Positions 1 to 8,254 of a DNA stretch of 10,746 nt are shown here, piece by piece (position 1 is the first letter of the stretch; the number at the start of each line of letters is the position of its first letter). A program made the translations under genes and the position numbers. Location: contig JABSPC010000710.1 in assembly GCA_013215515.1 (NCBI GenBank), forward strand, positions 1 to 10,746, in the 5' to 3' direction. Source of the DNA: Crocinitomicaceae bacterium (GTDB lineage Bacteria > Bacteroidota > Bacteroidia > Flavobacteriales_D > Crocinitomicaceae). The notes beneath the pieces were generated by a model. The model made no database searches, was not told the DNA's origin, and saw only the letters and a list, made by a program, of their open reading frames with translations.

Positions 1-258
1 AATATTAAACTTGGTGGCCGATTAACAGGTTACGAGTTAGATGTATATAGAGAAGGGGAAGTAGATATCGAAGATGTAGATTTAGAAGAATTTGCAGATG
101 AGATTGATAGCTGGATCCTGGATGAATTGAAAGCAATTGGATGTGATACTGCGAAATCGGTATTGAAAATTACAGTTGAAGACATGATTAAAAGAACAGA
201 CTTGGAAGAGGAAACGATCCAAGAAGTGTTTAAAATACTGAGGTCTGAATTCGAGTAA
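1..258 (+). CDS. nusA: Transcription termination/antitermination factor NusA, C-terminal part
   Basis: This is the 3' end of a gene that begins upstream of the window. Frame 1 is open from the first base to TAA at 256-258 and gives 85 residues. It starts with NIKLGGRLTGYELDVYRE, the end of the second KH RNA-binding domain of NusA, followed by an acidic linker. It then runs into DEIDSWILDELKAIGCDTAKSVL and a closing RTDLEEETIQEVFKILRSEFE helix, the usual tail of Bacteroidota NusA. NusA binds RNA polymerase and nascent RNA and modulates pausing, termination and antitermination. The next gene is infB, 61 bases downstream with no terminator between them, which matches the widespread rimP-nusA-infB operon. 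There is no sign of disruption. The identification is from recognised family sequence. Confidence 0.95.
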   Translation, partial: NIKLGGRLTGYELDVYREGEVDIEDVDLEEFADEIDSWILDELKAIGCDTAKSVLKITVEDMIKRTDLEEETIQEVFKILRSEFE

Positions 259-319
259 ATCAGCACAAAACAGTATATTTAACACGATTTAATAGTATAA
301 TCAAAGGACGCATAAATAG

Positions 320-3088
320 ATGGCAAAACCAATAAGATTAGGAAAAGCAGCAGGGGAATTAAACGTAGGTATGGCTACCATCGTTGAGTTTCTTGAAGGC
401 AATGGGGTATCGATAGATGCTAGCCCAAATACAAAGCTAGCACCGGAACAGTACGAAATGTTGCGTACAGAGTTTGCTGCGGACCAAGATCTGAAGAAGC
501 AATCTAAAATGAGCTCTCCAGTTCGTGAAAAACGTGAAACGATCTCTTTAAGAGACAAGAAACAAGAGGAGGTGAAAACCGTTGAGTCAGAAACGGAAAG
601 TGACCCAATTGTAGAGTCAACACCAGAACCAACAGCAGAGCCAGTTGTTGAAGCAGTTGCTCCAGAACCAACACCAGAACCAACACCAGAACCAACTCCA
701 GAACCAGCGGAAGCAGTCGGGGCTAAAGATGGATTGAAGGTGAAGATGGTAGGTAAAATTGACTTGGATTCGATCAATTCTAAGACACGACCTGATAAGA
801 AGTCAAAAGCGCCTAAAAAAGAAGAAGCAAAACCTGTAGCTGTAGTAAAAAAACCAGAAGCACCTATTGTGGAGGTTAAAAAAGAGGAGCCTAAAAAGGA
901 ACCAACTAAGCCGACTGAACCAGAAACAATTCGTGTTCAGAGAACCAAGCTTACTGGTCCTAATGTTGTTGGTAAAATCGTTCTTCCTGTGGAAAAGCCA
1001 AGAACACCTGGCCCATCAGCAGTTGACCGTAAAAAACGTAAACGTGTACGTAAAGTTGACGTAAACAAACAAGCACAACAAGCACAACATGCCAAGCCAG
1101 GAACTGGAACTGGAACTGGAAGCCATGGTGGAAGAGGTAAGCAAGGAGGAAGAAAGGGGGCACGTGCTGACAGACCTGAGATTACTGAAAAAGACATCCA
1201 AAAAGAAATTAAGGATACACTTGCTCGACTATCGAATAAAGGAGGAAAGTCGAAAGCTGCTAAGAATAGAAAGCAAAAAAGAGAAAACGTAGCCCACCGT
1301 CGTGAAGCTGAAGAGATTTTAGCTGCTTACGATGAGAAGATTTTGAAATTAACGGAATTTGTTTCGGTATCGGAATTGGCAACAATGATGAACGTTGGTT
1401 CTACTGATGTTATTTCGGCGTGTATGTCTCTTGGAATATTCGCTTCGATCAATCAACGATTGGATGCGGAAACGATTAAAATTATTTCTGAGGAGTTTGG
1501 ATTTGAAGCTGAATTCGTTAGTGCTGAAGTTCAAGAATCTATTCCGGATGTTGAAGATAAAGAAGAAGATTTAAAACCTAGATCACCAATTATTACGGTA
1601 ATGGGTCACGTCGATCACGGTAAAACATCTTTACTTGATAGAATTCGTAATGCTGATGTGATATCAGGTGAGGCCGGTGGAATTACACAGCATATTGGGG
1701 CTTACAGTGTAACACTCAAAGACGGAAACAGAATGACATTCCTTGATACGCCTGGTCACGAAGCCTTTACGGCGATGCGTGCTCGTGGTGCTCAGGTTAC
1801 GGATATTGCTGTAATTATTATCGCAGCTGATGATGATGTAATGCCTCAAACGAAAGAAGCAATATCTCACGCACAAGCAGCGGAAGTTCCAATGGTTATT
1901 GCAATCAATAAAATTGACACACCGGGAGCAAACCCAGATAAGATTAAAGAACAATTGTCTACGATGAACATTTTGGTAGAGGATTGGGGAGGTAAGTTCC
2001 AATGTCAAGAGATATCTGCAAAGAAAAACTTGAACATTGAAGACCTTCTTGAAAAAATACAATTGGAAGCTGAGCTTTTAGAGCTTAAATCAAATCCAGA
2101 TAAAAATGCAACAGGAACGGTTATAGAGTCCTCTCTTGATAAAGGAAAAGGATATGTAACGAACATACTTGTTGAAGCAGGAACTCTCCGTGTTGGAGAT
2201 ATCGTATTGGTAGGAAGAAACCACGGAAAGGTTCGGGCAATGCAAGATGAGAATGGGCAGAACATGACTGAGGTAGGACCTGCAATGCCAGTTGCTATTT
2301 TAGGAATTAATGGAGCTCCTTCGGCGGGTGACAAATTCCATGTATTAGATGACGAACGTGAGGCGAAGTCAATTGCAACCAAACGTGAGCAATTGTATCG
2401 TGAGCAAGGTCTTCGTACGAATAAGCACATTACCCTTGATGAGATCGGTCGTCGTTTGGCAGTTGGTAACTTTAAGGAATTGAACTTGATTATTAAAGGT
2501 GATGTGGATGGTTCTATTGAAGCACTTTCTGATGCTTTATTAGGGCTTTCTACCGAAGAAATCCAAGTAAATATTGTACACAAAGGGGTTGGTGCGGTTT
2601 CTGAAGCTGATGTCAACTTGGCGTCTGCATCCGATGCAATTATCCTTGGCTTCCAAGTAAGACCATCTCTTAGTGCAAGAAAACTGTCAGAGCAAGAGCA
2701 AATAGATATTCGATTGTATTCTGTCATCTACAAGGCTATTGATGAAATCAAATCTGCAATGGAAGGAATGCTTTCTCCAGATATTGAAGAAAACATTATT
2801 GGTACGGCTGAAATTAGAGAAGTATTTAATATTTCTAAAGTGGGTACGATTGCAGGTTGTTTCGTAACTGAAGGTTTAATTAAACGTTCGTCTCAAATTA
2901 GAATTATTAGAGACGGCATTGTTGTTCACACAGGACTTCTAGGATCTCTTAAACGATTTAAAGATGACGTGAAAGAAGTGAAAAATAACTACGAATGTGG
3001 ATTGAACATCGAGAAGTTTAATGACATCAAAGAGTTAGATATTATTGAAGCTTACGAAGAAATTGAAGTAGCGAGAAAGCTAAAGTAA
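320..3088 (+). CDS. infB: Translation initiation factor IF-2
   Basis: This 922-residue GTPase delivers fMet-tRNA to the 30S subunit and promotes 70S joining. Residues 1-53 form an IF2_N domain ([17 protein letters not shown]). Residues 54-330 are a low-complexity charged linker with Pro-Glu-Thr repeats and a Gly-rich [17 protein letters not shown] patch. A second IF2_N-type helical domain follows at about 345-400 ([15 protein letters not shown]). The G domain shows all five motifs: G1 GHVDHGKT (429-436), G2 GGITQHIG (453-460), G3 DTPGH (476-480, with the family histidine H480), G4 NKID (530-533) and G5 SAKK (566-569). Domains II, III and the C-terminal fMet-tRNA-binding barrel complete the protein. 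The ATG at 320 is chosen because the conserved N-terminus starts there; AAAGGA about 12 bases upstream may assist ribosome binding. It is probably co-transcribed with nusA and ends in a strong terminator. The length is typical for the phylum. Confidence 0.98.
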   Translation: MAKPIRLGKAAGELNVGMATIVEFLEGNGVSIDASPNTKLAPEQYEMLRTEFAADQDLKKQSKMSSPVREKRETISLRDKKQEEVKTVESETESDPIVESTPEPTAEPVVEAVAPEPTPEPTPEPTPEPAEAVGAKDGLKVKMVGKIDLDSINSKTRPDKKSKAPKKEEAKPVAVVKKPEAPIVEVKKEEPKKEPTKPTEPETIRVQRTKLTGPNVVGKIVLPVEKPRTPGPSAVDRKKRKRVRKVDVNKQAQQAQHAKPGTGTGTGSHGGRGKQGGRKGARADRPEITEKDIQKEIKDTLARLSNKGGKSKAAKNRKQKRENVAHRREAEEILAAYDEKILKLTEFVSVSELATMMNVGSTDVISACMSLGIFASINQRLDAETIKIISEEFGFEAEFVSAEVQESIPDVEDKEEDLKPRSPIITVMGHVDHGKTSLLDRIRNADVISGEAGGITQHIGAYSVTLKDGNRMTFLDTPGHEAFTAMRARGAQVTDIAVIIIAADDDVMPQTKEAISHAQAAEVPMVIAINKIDTPGANPDKIKEQLSTMNILVEDWGGKFQCQEISAKKNLNIEDLLEKIQLEAELLELKSNPDKNATGTVIESSLDKGKGYVTNILVEAGTLRVGDIVLVGRNHGKVRAMQDENGQNMTEVGPAMPVAILGINGAPSAGDKFHVLDDEREAKSIATKREQLYREQGLRTNKHITLDEIGRRLAVGNFKELNLIIKGDVDGSIEALSDALLGLSTEEIQVNIVHKGVGAVSEADVNLASASDAIILGFQVRPSLSARKLSEQEQIDIRLYSVIYKAIDEIKSAMEGMLSPDIEENIIGTAEIREVFNISKVGTIAGCFVTEGLIKRSSQIRIIRDGIVVHTGLLGSLKRFKDDVKEVKNNYECGLNIEKFNDIKELDIIEAYEEIEVARKLK
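662..709 (+). repeat. 12-bp in-frame tandem repeat in infB linker
   Basis: Four consecutive copies of a CCAGAACCAACA-like 12-mer encode repeated Pro-Glu-Pro-Thr units in the disordered linker of IF-2. The first two copies are identical, and the third and fourth carry changes at their ends. A further related copy lies at 623-634. Because the unit is a multiple of three, copy-number change would lengthen or shorten the linker without breaking the frame. Confidence 0.8.
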
Positions 3089-3105
3089 ATTTCGAACAAA
3101 TATTG

Positions 3106-3139
3106 AAAACCCGTATCGGCTAGCCCATACGGGTTTTTT
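3106..3139 (+). terminator. Rho-independent terminator after infB
   Basis: A perfect 11-bp stem (AAAACCCGTAT at 3106-3116 pairing with ATACGGGTTTT at 3127-3137) encloses a 10-base loop and runs into six T residues at 3134-3139. It starts 18 bases after the infB stop codon. The stem is A/T-symmetrical at its base, so it could also work on the opposite strand, but no minus-strand gene approaches it. The loop contains the self-complementary octamer GGCTAGCC. Confidence 0.93.
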
Positions 3140-3215
3140 ATTGAAGTAGATTCTGTAATTAATTGCATTAGTTTATCGCGGGATTAACCCAAAACGATCA
3201 AAAATCACACGGTTT

Positions 3216-3231
3216 TGTCATGCCACTGTCA
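3216..3231 (+). promoter_or_regulatory. TGTCA direct repeat with 11-bp period upstream of tatA
   Basis: TGTCA occurs at 3216-3220 and again at 3227-3231, separated by TGCCAC. The copies are one helical turn apart, so a protein could bind both on the same DNA face. The pair lies about 95 bases upstream of the candidate -7 element, in the only long non-coding gap of the window. No regulator can be named from the sequence, and two 5-mers can recur by chance. Confidence 0.25.
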
Positions 3232-3265
3232 CAATTTAATTAACAAGGCATTGTTTTTAATAAAT

Positions 3266-3286
3266 TAACAGAAACCCACGCTGTTA
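3266..3286. promoter_or_regulatory. Inverted repeat TAACAG-N9-CTGTTA, possible operator
   Basis: Six-base arms at 3266-3271 and 3281-3286 are perfect inverted complements around a 9-base spacer. The right arm ends about 24 bases before the TACCTTTG box at 3311, so the dyad borders the place where a -33 element would sit. This position suits an operator. It could also be a weak hairpin, since no T-tract follows. Statistical support is modest because the arms are short. Confidence 0.3.
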
Positions 3287-3310
3287 CAGGATTCTTTAGC
3301 GAATATTGAG

Positions 3311-3318
3311 TACCTTTG
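3311..3318 (+). promoter_or_regulatory. Candidate Bacteroidota -7 promoter element for tatA
   Basis: TACCTTTG matches the known Bacteroidota/Flavobacterium -7 consensus TAnnTTTG at every fixed position. It lies 19 bases before the tatA ATG, which would give a very short leader. A clear TTG-type -33 element at the usual distance is not visible, the nearest candidates being weak, so activation by a bound regulator is possible. The preceding strong terminator makes an independent promoter here likely. Confidence 0.5.
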
Positions 3319-3337
3319 CTTTAATCAAAAATCAGAT

Positions 3338-3526
3338 ATGATGGTATTAGGAATGTTTGGACCTTGGCAAGTGATCGCAATTTTAGTAGTTGCTCTTCTT
3401 TTATTCGGCGGAAAAAAGATCCCAGAATTAATGAAAGGACTTGGTAAAGGAATTAAAGAGTTTAAAGAAGCATCTGGCAAAGAAGACGAGAAAGCTGAGG
3501 TGTTAGATTCTGAGGAAAAGAAATAA
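3338..3526 (+). CDS. tatA: Twin-arginine translocase subunit TatA/TatE family
   Basis: This 62-residue membrane protein belongs to the Tat system, which exports folded, twin-arginine-signal proteins across the inner membrane. A short N-terminal transmembrane helix ([17 protein letters not shown], about residues 7-23) is followed by the FG hinge and an amphipathic helix ([20 protein letters not shown]) that lies along the membrane. The tail is short and acidic/charged ([16 protein letters not shown]). This is the textbook TatA layout at typical minimal length. Two ATG codons are adjacent (3338 and 3341) and either could be used. It follows a terminator and a likely promoter and lies only 10 bases before gatA, so the two are probably co-transcribed. 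No tatC is in the window. TatA versus TatE cannot be separated on sequence alone. Confidence 0.93.
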   Translation: MMVLGMFGPWQVIAILVVALLLFGGKKIPELMKGLGKGIKEFKEASGKEDEKAEVLDSEEKK

Positions 3527-3536
3527 AAGACCGCGA

Positions 3537-4955
3537 ATGCTGCGCACTTATGCTCAAGTAAAGGAAGCGATTTCTTCAGGAGATACTGTTGTAAGTATTT
3601 TTGATGGATATCTATCGGCAATAAAATCAAACGAACATCTAAATGCATTCCTTGAAGTTTTCGAGGAAACAGGTCGCGCCCAAGCGGTTTTGGTGGATCA
3701 AAAGATTAAAGATGGTACCGTTGGAAAATTGGCCGGTATGGTCATTGGACTGAAAGATAATCTTTGCTATAAAGGACATAAAGTTTCAGCATCTTCAAAA
3801 ATTTTAGTAGGGTTTGAATCCCTGTTCACAGGAACTGCGGTTCAACGATTGCTGGATGAGGATGCAATAATTATTGGCCGTCTCAATTGTGATGAATTCG
3901 CAATGGGAAGTTCGAATGAAAACTCGGCTTTTGGCCCCGTTTTAAATCCAATCAACAATAAGTTTGTTCCAGGCGGTTCATCAGGTGGTTCTGCATCTGC
4001 AGTGGCTTCGGGAATGTGTACTGCCGCTTTAGGTAGTGATACTGGAGGGTCTATTCGTCAACCGGCGAGTTTTACTGGAACGGTTGGGTTGAAACCAACT
4101 TATGGGCGGGTTAGTCGCTATGGTTTAATAGCCTACGCTTCTTCATTTGATCAAATTGGCCCGTTGACAAACAATGTGGAGGATGCTGCTCTCTTGTTGG
4201 AGATCATGGCAGGCTCAGATGAGTTTGATTCTACTACATCAACAAATAATGTTGAAGCCTATTCAGAGGCATCTGATAATATTCAAAATTTAAAAATTGC
4301 AGTTATTCAAGAAAGCCTTGATATGGACGGTTTAGATCCTGAAGTGAAGGAAAAAATCAATAGCGTTATAGATAAGCTTAAAGCAGACGGTCATCAAGTA
4401 GACCCTGTTTCTTTCCCATATTTGGATTACATGGTGCCTACATACTATGTACTTACTACAGCCGAAGCATCTTCGAACTTGTCTCGATTCGATGGTGTTC
4501 ATTTCGGGTATAGAAATGAAGAAGCTAAAGGTGTTGAAGAAACATATAAGAAATCAAGATCCGAAGGTTTTGGGCCTGAGGTTCAACGAAGAATTATGGC
4601 GGGAACGTTTGTTCTCTCTCATGGTTATTACGACGCTTATTACACGAAAGGGCAAAAAGTAAGACGTGTATTGCAAAATAGAACGAATGAAATTTTTAAA
4701 AAATATGATTTCATCATTTTGCCCACTACGCCAACAACAGCGTTTGAGTTAGATGCCGTTTCGGATCCAATTTCAATGTATTTGCAAGACATTTATACGG
4801 TTCATGCAAACCTTTCTGGTAATCCAGCAATATCGCTGCCATTGGGCAATCATTCGAATGGAATGCCGTTTGGAATACAAGTAATAGGCGACCACTTTAA
4901 GGAGAAAGAGATGTTAGGTTTTTCTAAACAATTAACTAAAGCAGAGGACAAGTGA
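3537..4955 (+). CDS. gatA: Glutamyl-tRNA(Gln)/aspartyl-tRNA(Asn) amidotransferase subunit A
   Basis: This 472-residue amidase-signature enzyme is the glutaminase subunit of GatCAB. It releases ammonia from Gln for conversion of Glu-tRNA(Gln) or Asp-tRNA(Asn) in the cytoplasm. The Ser-cisSer-Lys triad is visible: K73 in IGLKDNLCYKG, S148 in the GGSSGGSAS loop and nucleophile S172 in GSDTGGSIRQPA. The spacing between them matches characterised GatA proteins. The signature continues as GTVGLKPTYGRVSRYGLIAYASSFDQIGP, and the C-terminal half has the usual YYDAYY and NLSGNPAISLPLG segments. Length is normal (about 480). ATG 3537 is used because LRTYAQVKEAISSGD is a typical start, although no strong Shine-Dalgarno is seen. 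The stop codon overlaps the next ATG by one base. gatB and gatC are not in the window, which is common where Gat genes are scattered. Confidence 0.96.
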   Translation: MLRTYAQVKEAISSGDTVVSIFDGYLSAIKSNEHLNAFLEVFEETGRAQAVLVDQKIKDGTVGKLAGMVIGLKDNLCYKGHKVSASSKILVGFESLFTGTAVQRLLDEDAIIIGRLNCDEFAMGSSNENSAFGPVLNPINNKFVPGGSSGGSASAVASGMCTAALGSDTGGSIRQPASFTGTVGLKPTYGRVSRYGLIAYASSFDQIGPLTNNVEDAALLLEIMAGSDEFDSTTSTNNVEAYSEASDNIQNLKIAVIQESLDMDGLDPEVKEKINSVIDKLKADGHQVDPVSFPYLDYMVPTYYVLTTAEASSNLSRFDGVHFGYRNEEAKGVEETYKKSRSEGFGPEVQRRIMAGTFVLSHGYYDAYYTKGQKVRRVLQNRTNEIFKKYDFIILPTTPTTAFELDAVSDPISMYLQDIYTVHANLSGNPAISLPLGNHSNGMPFGIQVIGDHFKEKEMLGFSKQLTKAEDK

Positions 4956-6409
4956 TGAGAGAATTAGTGCTGATAGTATTTATAGGTCTTTCAATAGGCG
5001 CGTTTGGACAACCAGACGAATCAACGGAAGACAGTATTCGTGGACTACGAATGGTTGAAACAATTGAGCAAAGCCTAAAATTGTATTATGCCGAACAATC
5101 GCCGAACGGAAATTACGACTCTGTAATTGAAGCATTGGGGTATGAATCATCTGATGTTCCTACTTATTCTGACGAGGTGTATTGTGAGCGTTTGAGCCAG
5201 ATGAATGAAATGAGCCCATTTCATTTAGAGTGCAACGAGACAACATTGAAGACAATCAAATTCTTTTGTGCGAAGCGAAGAGGATTTGCAAGAGTAGTAC
5301 TCGGAAGATCAAAATTATACTTCGACATGTTTGAAGAGAAACTTGCAAAACACGGCCTTCCAATAGAGCTTAAATATTTATCAGTGATTGAAAGTGGACT
5401 TCGTCCGCAGGTTAAATCTAGAGCAGGAGCCTTAGGCTTATGGCAATTCATGTACCGTACTGGACGCTGGATGGGCTTGGAGGAAAACTCATACATTGAC
5501 GAAAGAATGGACCCCGAAGCGGCGACAGAAGCAGCTTGCATGTATTTGAAGAGTTTGTACGGAATGTACGATGATTGGAACTTGGCTTTGGCAGCGTACA
5601 ACGCAGGACCGGGAAATGTGAACAAGGCTATTCGTAGATCAGGTAACAAGTTGACGTACTGGGAAGTTCGACCATTCTTGCCTAGAGAAACACAAGGATA
5701 CGTTCCTAATTTCATTGCAGCATCTTATTTACTAACGTATTACGCTGAGCACAACATTATTCCTTCTGAGGCGACTATTTCGTACAATGAGTTAGACACC
5801 ATGTGTGTTAGAAAGGGGGTTCACATGGCAACGATTGCCAAACTGTTGGATTTTGATGAGGACGAAATTAAAAGATTGAATCCCATTTACAAGAAAAGCT
5901 ATATTCCTAAAGGAGTTAACCGTAAATACTGTGTTACTTTACCTCTTGATGAGATTGGAAACCTTGTAACACTAGAAGATAGTTTATATAAGCTAGAGTT
6001 TGAACTATTCGTAAAGGTGAAAGAGCCAGTAATTAAGCCGGCTACAAAACCGGCAACTTCGCCATCGACAAATACTACGTACTCATACCACAAAGTGAAA
6101 AGTGGTGAAACGCTTGGTACGATTGCTTCTCGATATGGATCAACCGTAAGAGAAGTTCAAAGAATTAATGGGCTTAGCTCTACAAAAATATATGTTGGTC
6201 AACGATTGAAGGTAAAGGCTGGTACGGCAAGAACCCCAACGACAACGCCTAGAGCGACAACAGCCAAAAAATACTATACGGTTCGATCTGGGGACACATT
6301 TGGAAGTATCGCACAGAGACACAAGTTATCTGTATCTCAGTTGAAAAGATTAAACTCAAGAATCAACATCAACCGATTAAGTATTGGTCAGAAAATCAGA
6401 GTGAAATAA
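4955..6409 (+). CDS. MltD-like lytic murein transglycosylase with two LysM domains
   Basis: This 484-residue exported enzyme is predicted to cleave the MurNAc-GlcNAc bond of peptidoglycan with 1,6-anhydro product formation. A signal peptide (MRELVLIVFIGLSIGAFGQ) precedes a helical region. The transglycosylase (SLT/GH23) domain then starts near LPIELKYLSVIESGL, with catalytic Glu146 in the ES motif. It continues through KSRAGALGLWQFM and LALAAYNAGPGNV, and the PRETQGYVPNFIAA segment is characteristic of the MltD branch. Two LysM peptidoglycan-binding modules close the protein at about 378-421 (YHKVKSGETLGTIASRYG) and 440-484 (YYTVRSGDTFGSIAQRHK), joined by a Thr/Pro-rich linker. ATG 4955 is preferred over GTG 4952. 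The ATG shares one base with the gatA stop, implying translational coupling. The likely site is the periplasm or the inner face of the outer membrane. The symbol mltD is plausible but not assigned. Confidence 0.94.
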   Translation: MRELVLIVFIGLSIGAFGQPDESTEDSIRGLRMVETIEQSLKLYYAEQSPNGNYDSVIEALGYESSDVPTYSDEVYCERLSQMNEMSPFHLECNETTLKTIKFFCAKRRGFARVVLGRSKLYFDMFEEKLAKHGLPIELKYLSVIESGLRPQVKSRAGALGLWQFMYRTGRWMGLEENSYIDERMDPEAATEAACMYLKSLYGMYDDWNLALAAYNAGPGNVNKAIRRSGNKLTYWEVRPFLPRETQGYVPNFIAASYLLTYYAEHNIIPSEATISYNELDTMCVRKGVHMATIAKLLDFDEDEIKRLNPIYKKSYIPKGVNRKYCVTLPLDEIGNLVTLEDSLYKLEFELFVKVKEPVIKPATKPATSPSTNTTYSYHKVKSGETLGTIASRYGSTVREVQRINGLSSTKIYVGQRLKVKAGTARTPTTTPRATTAKKYYTVRSGDTFGSIAQRHKLSVSQLKRLNSRININRLSIGQKIRVK

Positions 6410-6452
6410 ACTCTGCACCATTTTTGCTATTTTGTTCTCTAAAGTATTATTT

Positions 6453-7508
6453 ATGAAATCATATACGCTTATAATTTCTGTTATGGTCTTGTTTGCAACC
6501 CTCAGTTGTGACCTAAGATCCAATGAATTAACAATAGCGGGAAAAATAGGAGAAATCCTTGTTGTAACTGATAAAGGTATATGGGAGTCGGATTTAAAGG
6601 AATGCCTTGACACCAATCTTACGCAGTGGATTATGCCTTATTTGCCAGATGTGGCAACATTTCAATTAATTCACAAAACACCAAATCATTTTTCACAAGG
6701 AGTTAAGCGGTATCGGAATATTTTATTCATAAACATTGACCCGGATTATAAAGGAAAGAACGGTTCGATTGTAAAAAGAGATGACGTTTGGGCAAGGGGG
6801 CAGCTCGTGGTTGATATTACTGCCAAGGATTACGCTCAACTTGTAAAAACATGCTCGTCTGGCTTAGACAACGTACATGATGCGTTTGATGAAATAGAAT
6901 GGCGCCGATTAATAATAAATTTCGATCAAACGAAAACACAAACGATTCGTACGAAAATCAAAGAAAACTTCGGAATTGATGTGGTTTTGCCATCTAACTC
7001 ATCTATTGTAACGAGTCGCGATAATTTCTATCGGATTGAGTTTCCGCCAGCTTCAAGACCGATTGAGTTTGCAGGAACTGGAACGCAAGATGTAGGTGCA
7101 ATTTTTTCTGGATTGATGATTTATCAATACGACTTTATTGATTCAATTCAATTTAGTCATGAGGCTCTGTTGAAGGCAAGAGATACAATGTTGAAGTACA
7201 ATGTGCCGCACGAAATTGAAGGATTGTTTATGGGAACTCAATATGAACCTGCGATTTACCCTGAAGGAAATGAAATTCAAAATGCCAAAGGAACTATAGA
7301 CGGATATGAAATGCGAGGAATGTTTATGTTTACTGGTAGGCCGATTCGTAGTACGGGTGGAGCTTTCTGGTCCTATCATTTTGTGAATCCAGAAACGAAA
7401 AAACTGATTTGTTTGAGTGGATATGTAGACGCTCCTATAACAACAAGCTGGACGCATCCTCTGAGAGAAGTTCAAGCCATAATTCGAAGTGTGGAATTTG
7501 CAAAATGA
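6453..7508 (+). CDS. DUF4837 family putative lipoprotein
   Basis: This 351-residue protein matches, by eye, DUF4837, a Bacteroidota family of unknown function. Family-like segments are AGKIGEILVVTDKGIWESDLKECL near the N-terminus, YRNILFINIDP in the middle, and a C-terminal part with GRPIRSTGGAFWSYHFVNPETKKLICLSGYVDAP. The N-terminus MKSYTLIISVMVLFATLSC is a lipoprotein-type signal with Cys19 as probable lipidation site; the -3 residue is Thr, so the lipobox is imperfect. ATG 6453 is used because it puts the signal peptide at the start, while a TTG seven codons upstream adds nothing conserved. A 43-base gap without a terminator separates it from the transglycosylase gene, and its TGA overlaps the next ATG by four bases. 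It is predicted to be envelope-anchored. No catalytic motif is recognised. Confidence 0.85.
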   Translation: MKSYTLIISVMVLFATLSCDLRSNELTIAGKIGEILVVTDKGIWESDLKECLDTNLTQWIMPYLPDVATFQLIHKTPNHFSQGVKRYRNILFINIDPDYKGKNGSIVKRDDVWARGQLVVDITAKDYAQLVKTCSSGLDNVHDAFDEIEWRRLIINFDQTKTQTIRTKIKENFGIDVVLPSNSSIVTSRDNFYRIEFPPASRPIEFAGTGTQDVGAIFSGLMIYQYDFIDSIQFSHEALLKARDTMLKYNVPHEIEGLFMGTQYEPAIYPEGNEIQNAKGTIDGYEMRGMFMFTGRPIRSTGGAFWSYHFVNPETKKLICLSGYVDAPITTSWTHPLREVQAIIRSVEFAK

Positions 7509-8254
7509 AAATTTCTGCCACAATAATCACATTAAATGAAGAACGCAATATTGATCGATGCATTCGATCGATAAAAGACGTCGCTGATGAAATAATTGTT
7601 CTGGACGCCTATTCAACGGATAGAACCGAATCGATATGTCAAGAACATGGTGTTGTTTTTGAAAAACGAGAATGGGAAGGGTATGCAGCGAGTAAAAATT
7701 ACTTGAACTCTTTAGCAAATTGCGATTATATTCTTTCTATTGATGCTGATGAAGCACTCGATGATGAGCTGCGGAACGCAATATTGGACCTTAAAAAACT
7801 GAATGACCCAGAGGTTTATACGGTGAGTCGATTAACGAATTATTGTGGAAAATGGATCAAGCACAGTGGTTGGTATCCTGACGTTAAATTGAGGTTGTTT
7901 CCAAAAAGCGGATGCTCGTGGGAAGGCGAGTTTGTTCACGAGGAACTTGTTTATCCTGTTAACCTAACTGTTCAGCAATTAACGGGACACCTAGAGCACT
8001 TCTCTTATTACTCATTTAAAGGGCACAGAGCACGAGCAGACAAATATTCTACCCTTACTGCCATGAAGATGCATAAGGCGGGTAAGAAGGCCTCCATTCT
8101 TAAACCGTATTTAAGTGGATTCACCCGATTTATATCAATGTATTTGCTTAACGGTGGTATTCGAGACGGTAAAATGGGATTTAAGATTGCACAGATAAGC
8201 GCTCAATCGAATATTTTTAAGTATAAAGAATTAAGAAGACTAAATCAACAGTAG
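7505..8254 (+). CDS. Glycosyltransferase family 2, WaaE/KdtX-like
   Basis: This 249-residue cytoplasmic GT-A fold enzyme is predicted to transfer a sugar from a nucleotide donor during lipopolysaccharide core or related glycan synthesis. The N-terminus MKISATIITLNEERNIDRC is the GT2 nucleotide-binding start. It is followed by EIIVLDAYSTDRTESI (D34 in the first conserved acidic motif), the WEGYAASKNYL segment typical of the WaaE/KdtX group, and a DAD metal-binding motif (D80, D82) in LSIDADEALDD. The later segments KLRLFPKSG and EGEFVHEEL fit the acceptor side of the same group. ATG 7505 overlaps the preceding stop by four bases (ATGA). The frame is open further upstream, but that part only shadows the DUF4837 gene. 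The next gene is a GT9 enzyme, supporting a joint role in surface glycan assembly. Donor and acceptor cannot be read from the sequence. Confidence 0.9.
   Translation: MKISATIITLNEERNIDRCIRSIKDVADEIIVLDAYSTDRTESICQEHGVVFEKREWEGYAASKNYLNSLANCDYILSIDADEALDDELRNAILDLKKLNDPEVYTVSRLTNYCGKWIKHSGWYPDVKLRLFPKSGCSWEGEFVHEELVYPVNLTVQQLTGHLEHFSYYSFKGHRARADKYSTLTAMKMHKAGKKASILKPYLSGFTRFISMYLLNGGIRDGKMGFKIAQISAQSNIFKYKELRRLNQQ

Noticed and set aside
301..777. Long minus-strand open frame with Gly-Ser-Val repeats opposite infB
   Set aside because: It is the antisense shadow of the Pro-Glu-Thr repeat region of infB. It lacks family features, and its repeats derive directly from the opposite-strand coding repeats.
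2005..2727. 240-codon minus-strand open frame opposite the infB GTPase region
   Set aside because: It lies wholly inside the highly conserved IF-2 coding sequence. Its composition is Ser/Ile-rich as expected for an antisense frame, with no recognisable domain.
3210..3260. Possible sigma-54 promoter (TGGCATG on the minus strand, GGCATTG on the plus strand)
   Set aside because: The partner GC/TTGC element at the required 12-base distance is absent in both orientations.
5221..5715. 164-codon minus-strand open frame opposite the transglycosylase domain
   Set aside because: It is fully covered by the conserved SLT domain on the + strand and has no homology-like motifs of its own.
6427..6434. TATTTTG as a possible -7 element before the DUF4837 gene
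   Set aside because: It is one base short of the TAnnTTTG pattern, has no convincing -33 partner, and lies in a gap of only 43 bases inside an otherwise continuous gene run.
7409..7504. Upstream extension of the GT2 open frame by 32 codons
   Set aside because: The extension overlaps the end of the DUF4837 gene and does not resemble GT2 sequence. The conserved N-terminus MKISATIITLNEE begins at ATG 7505.
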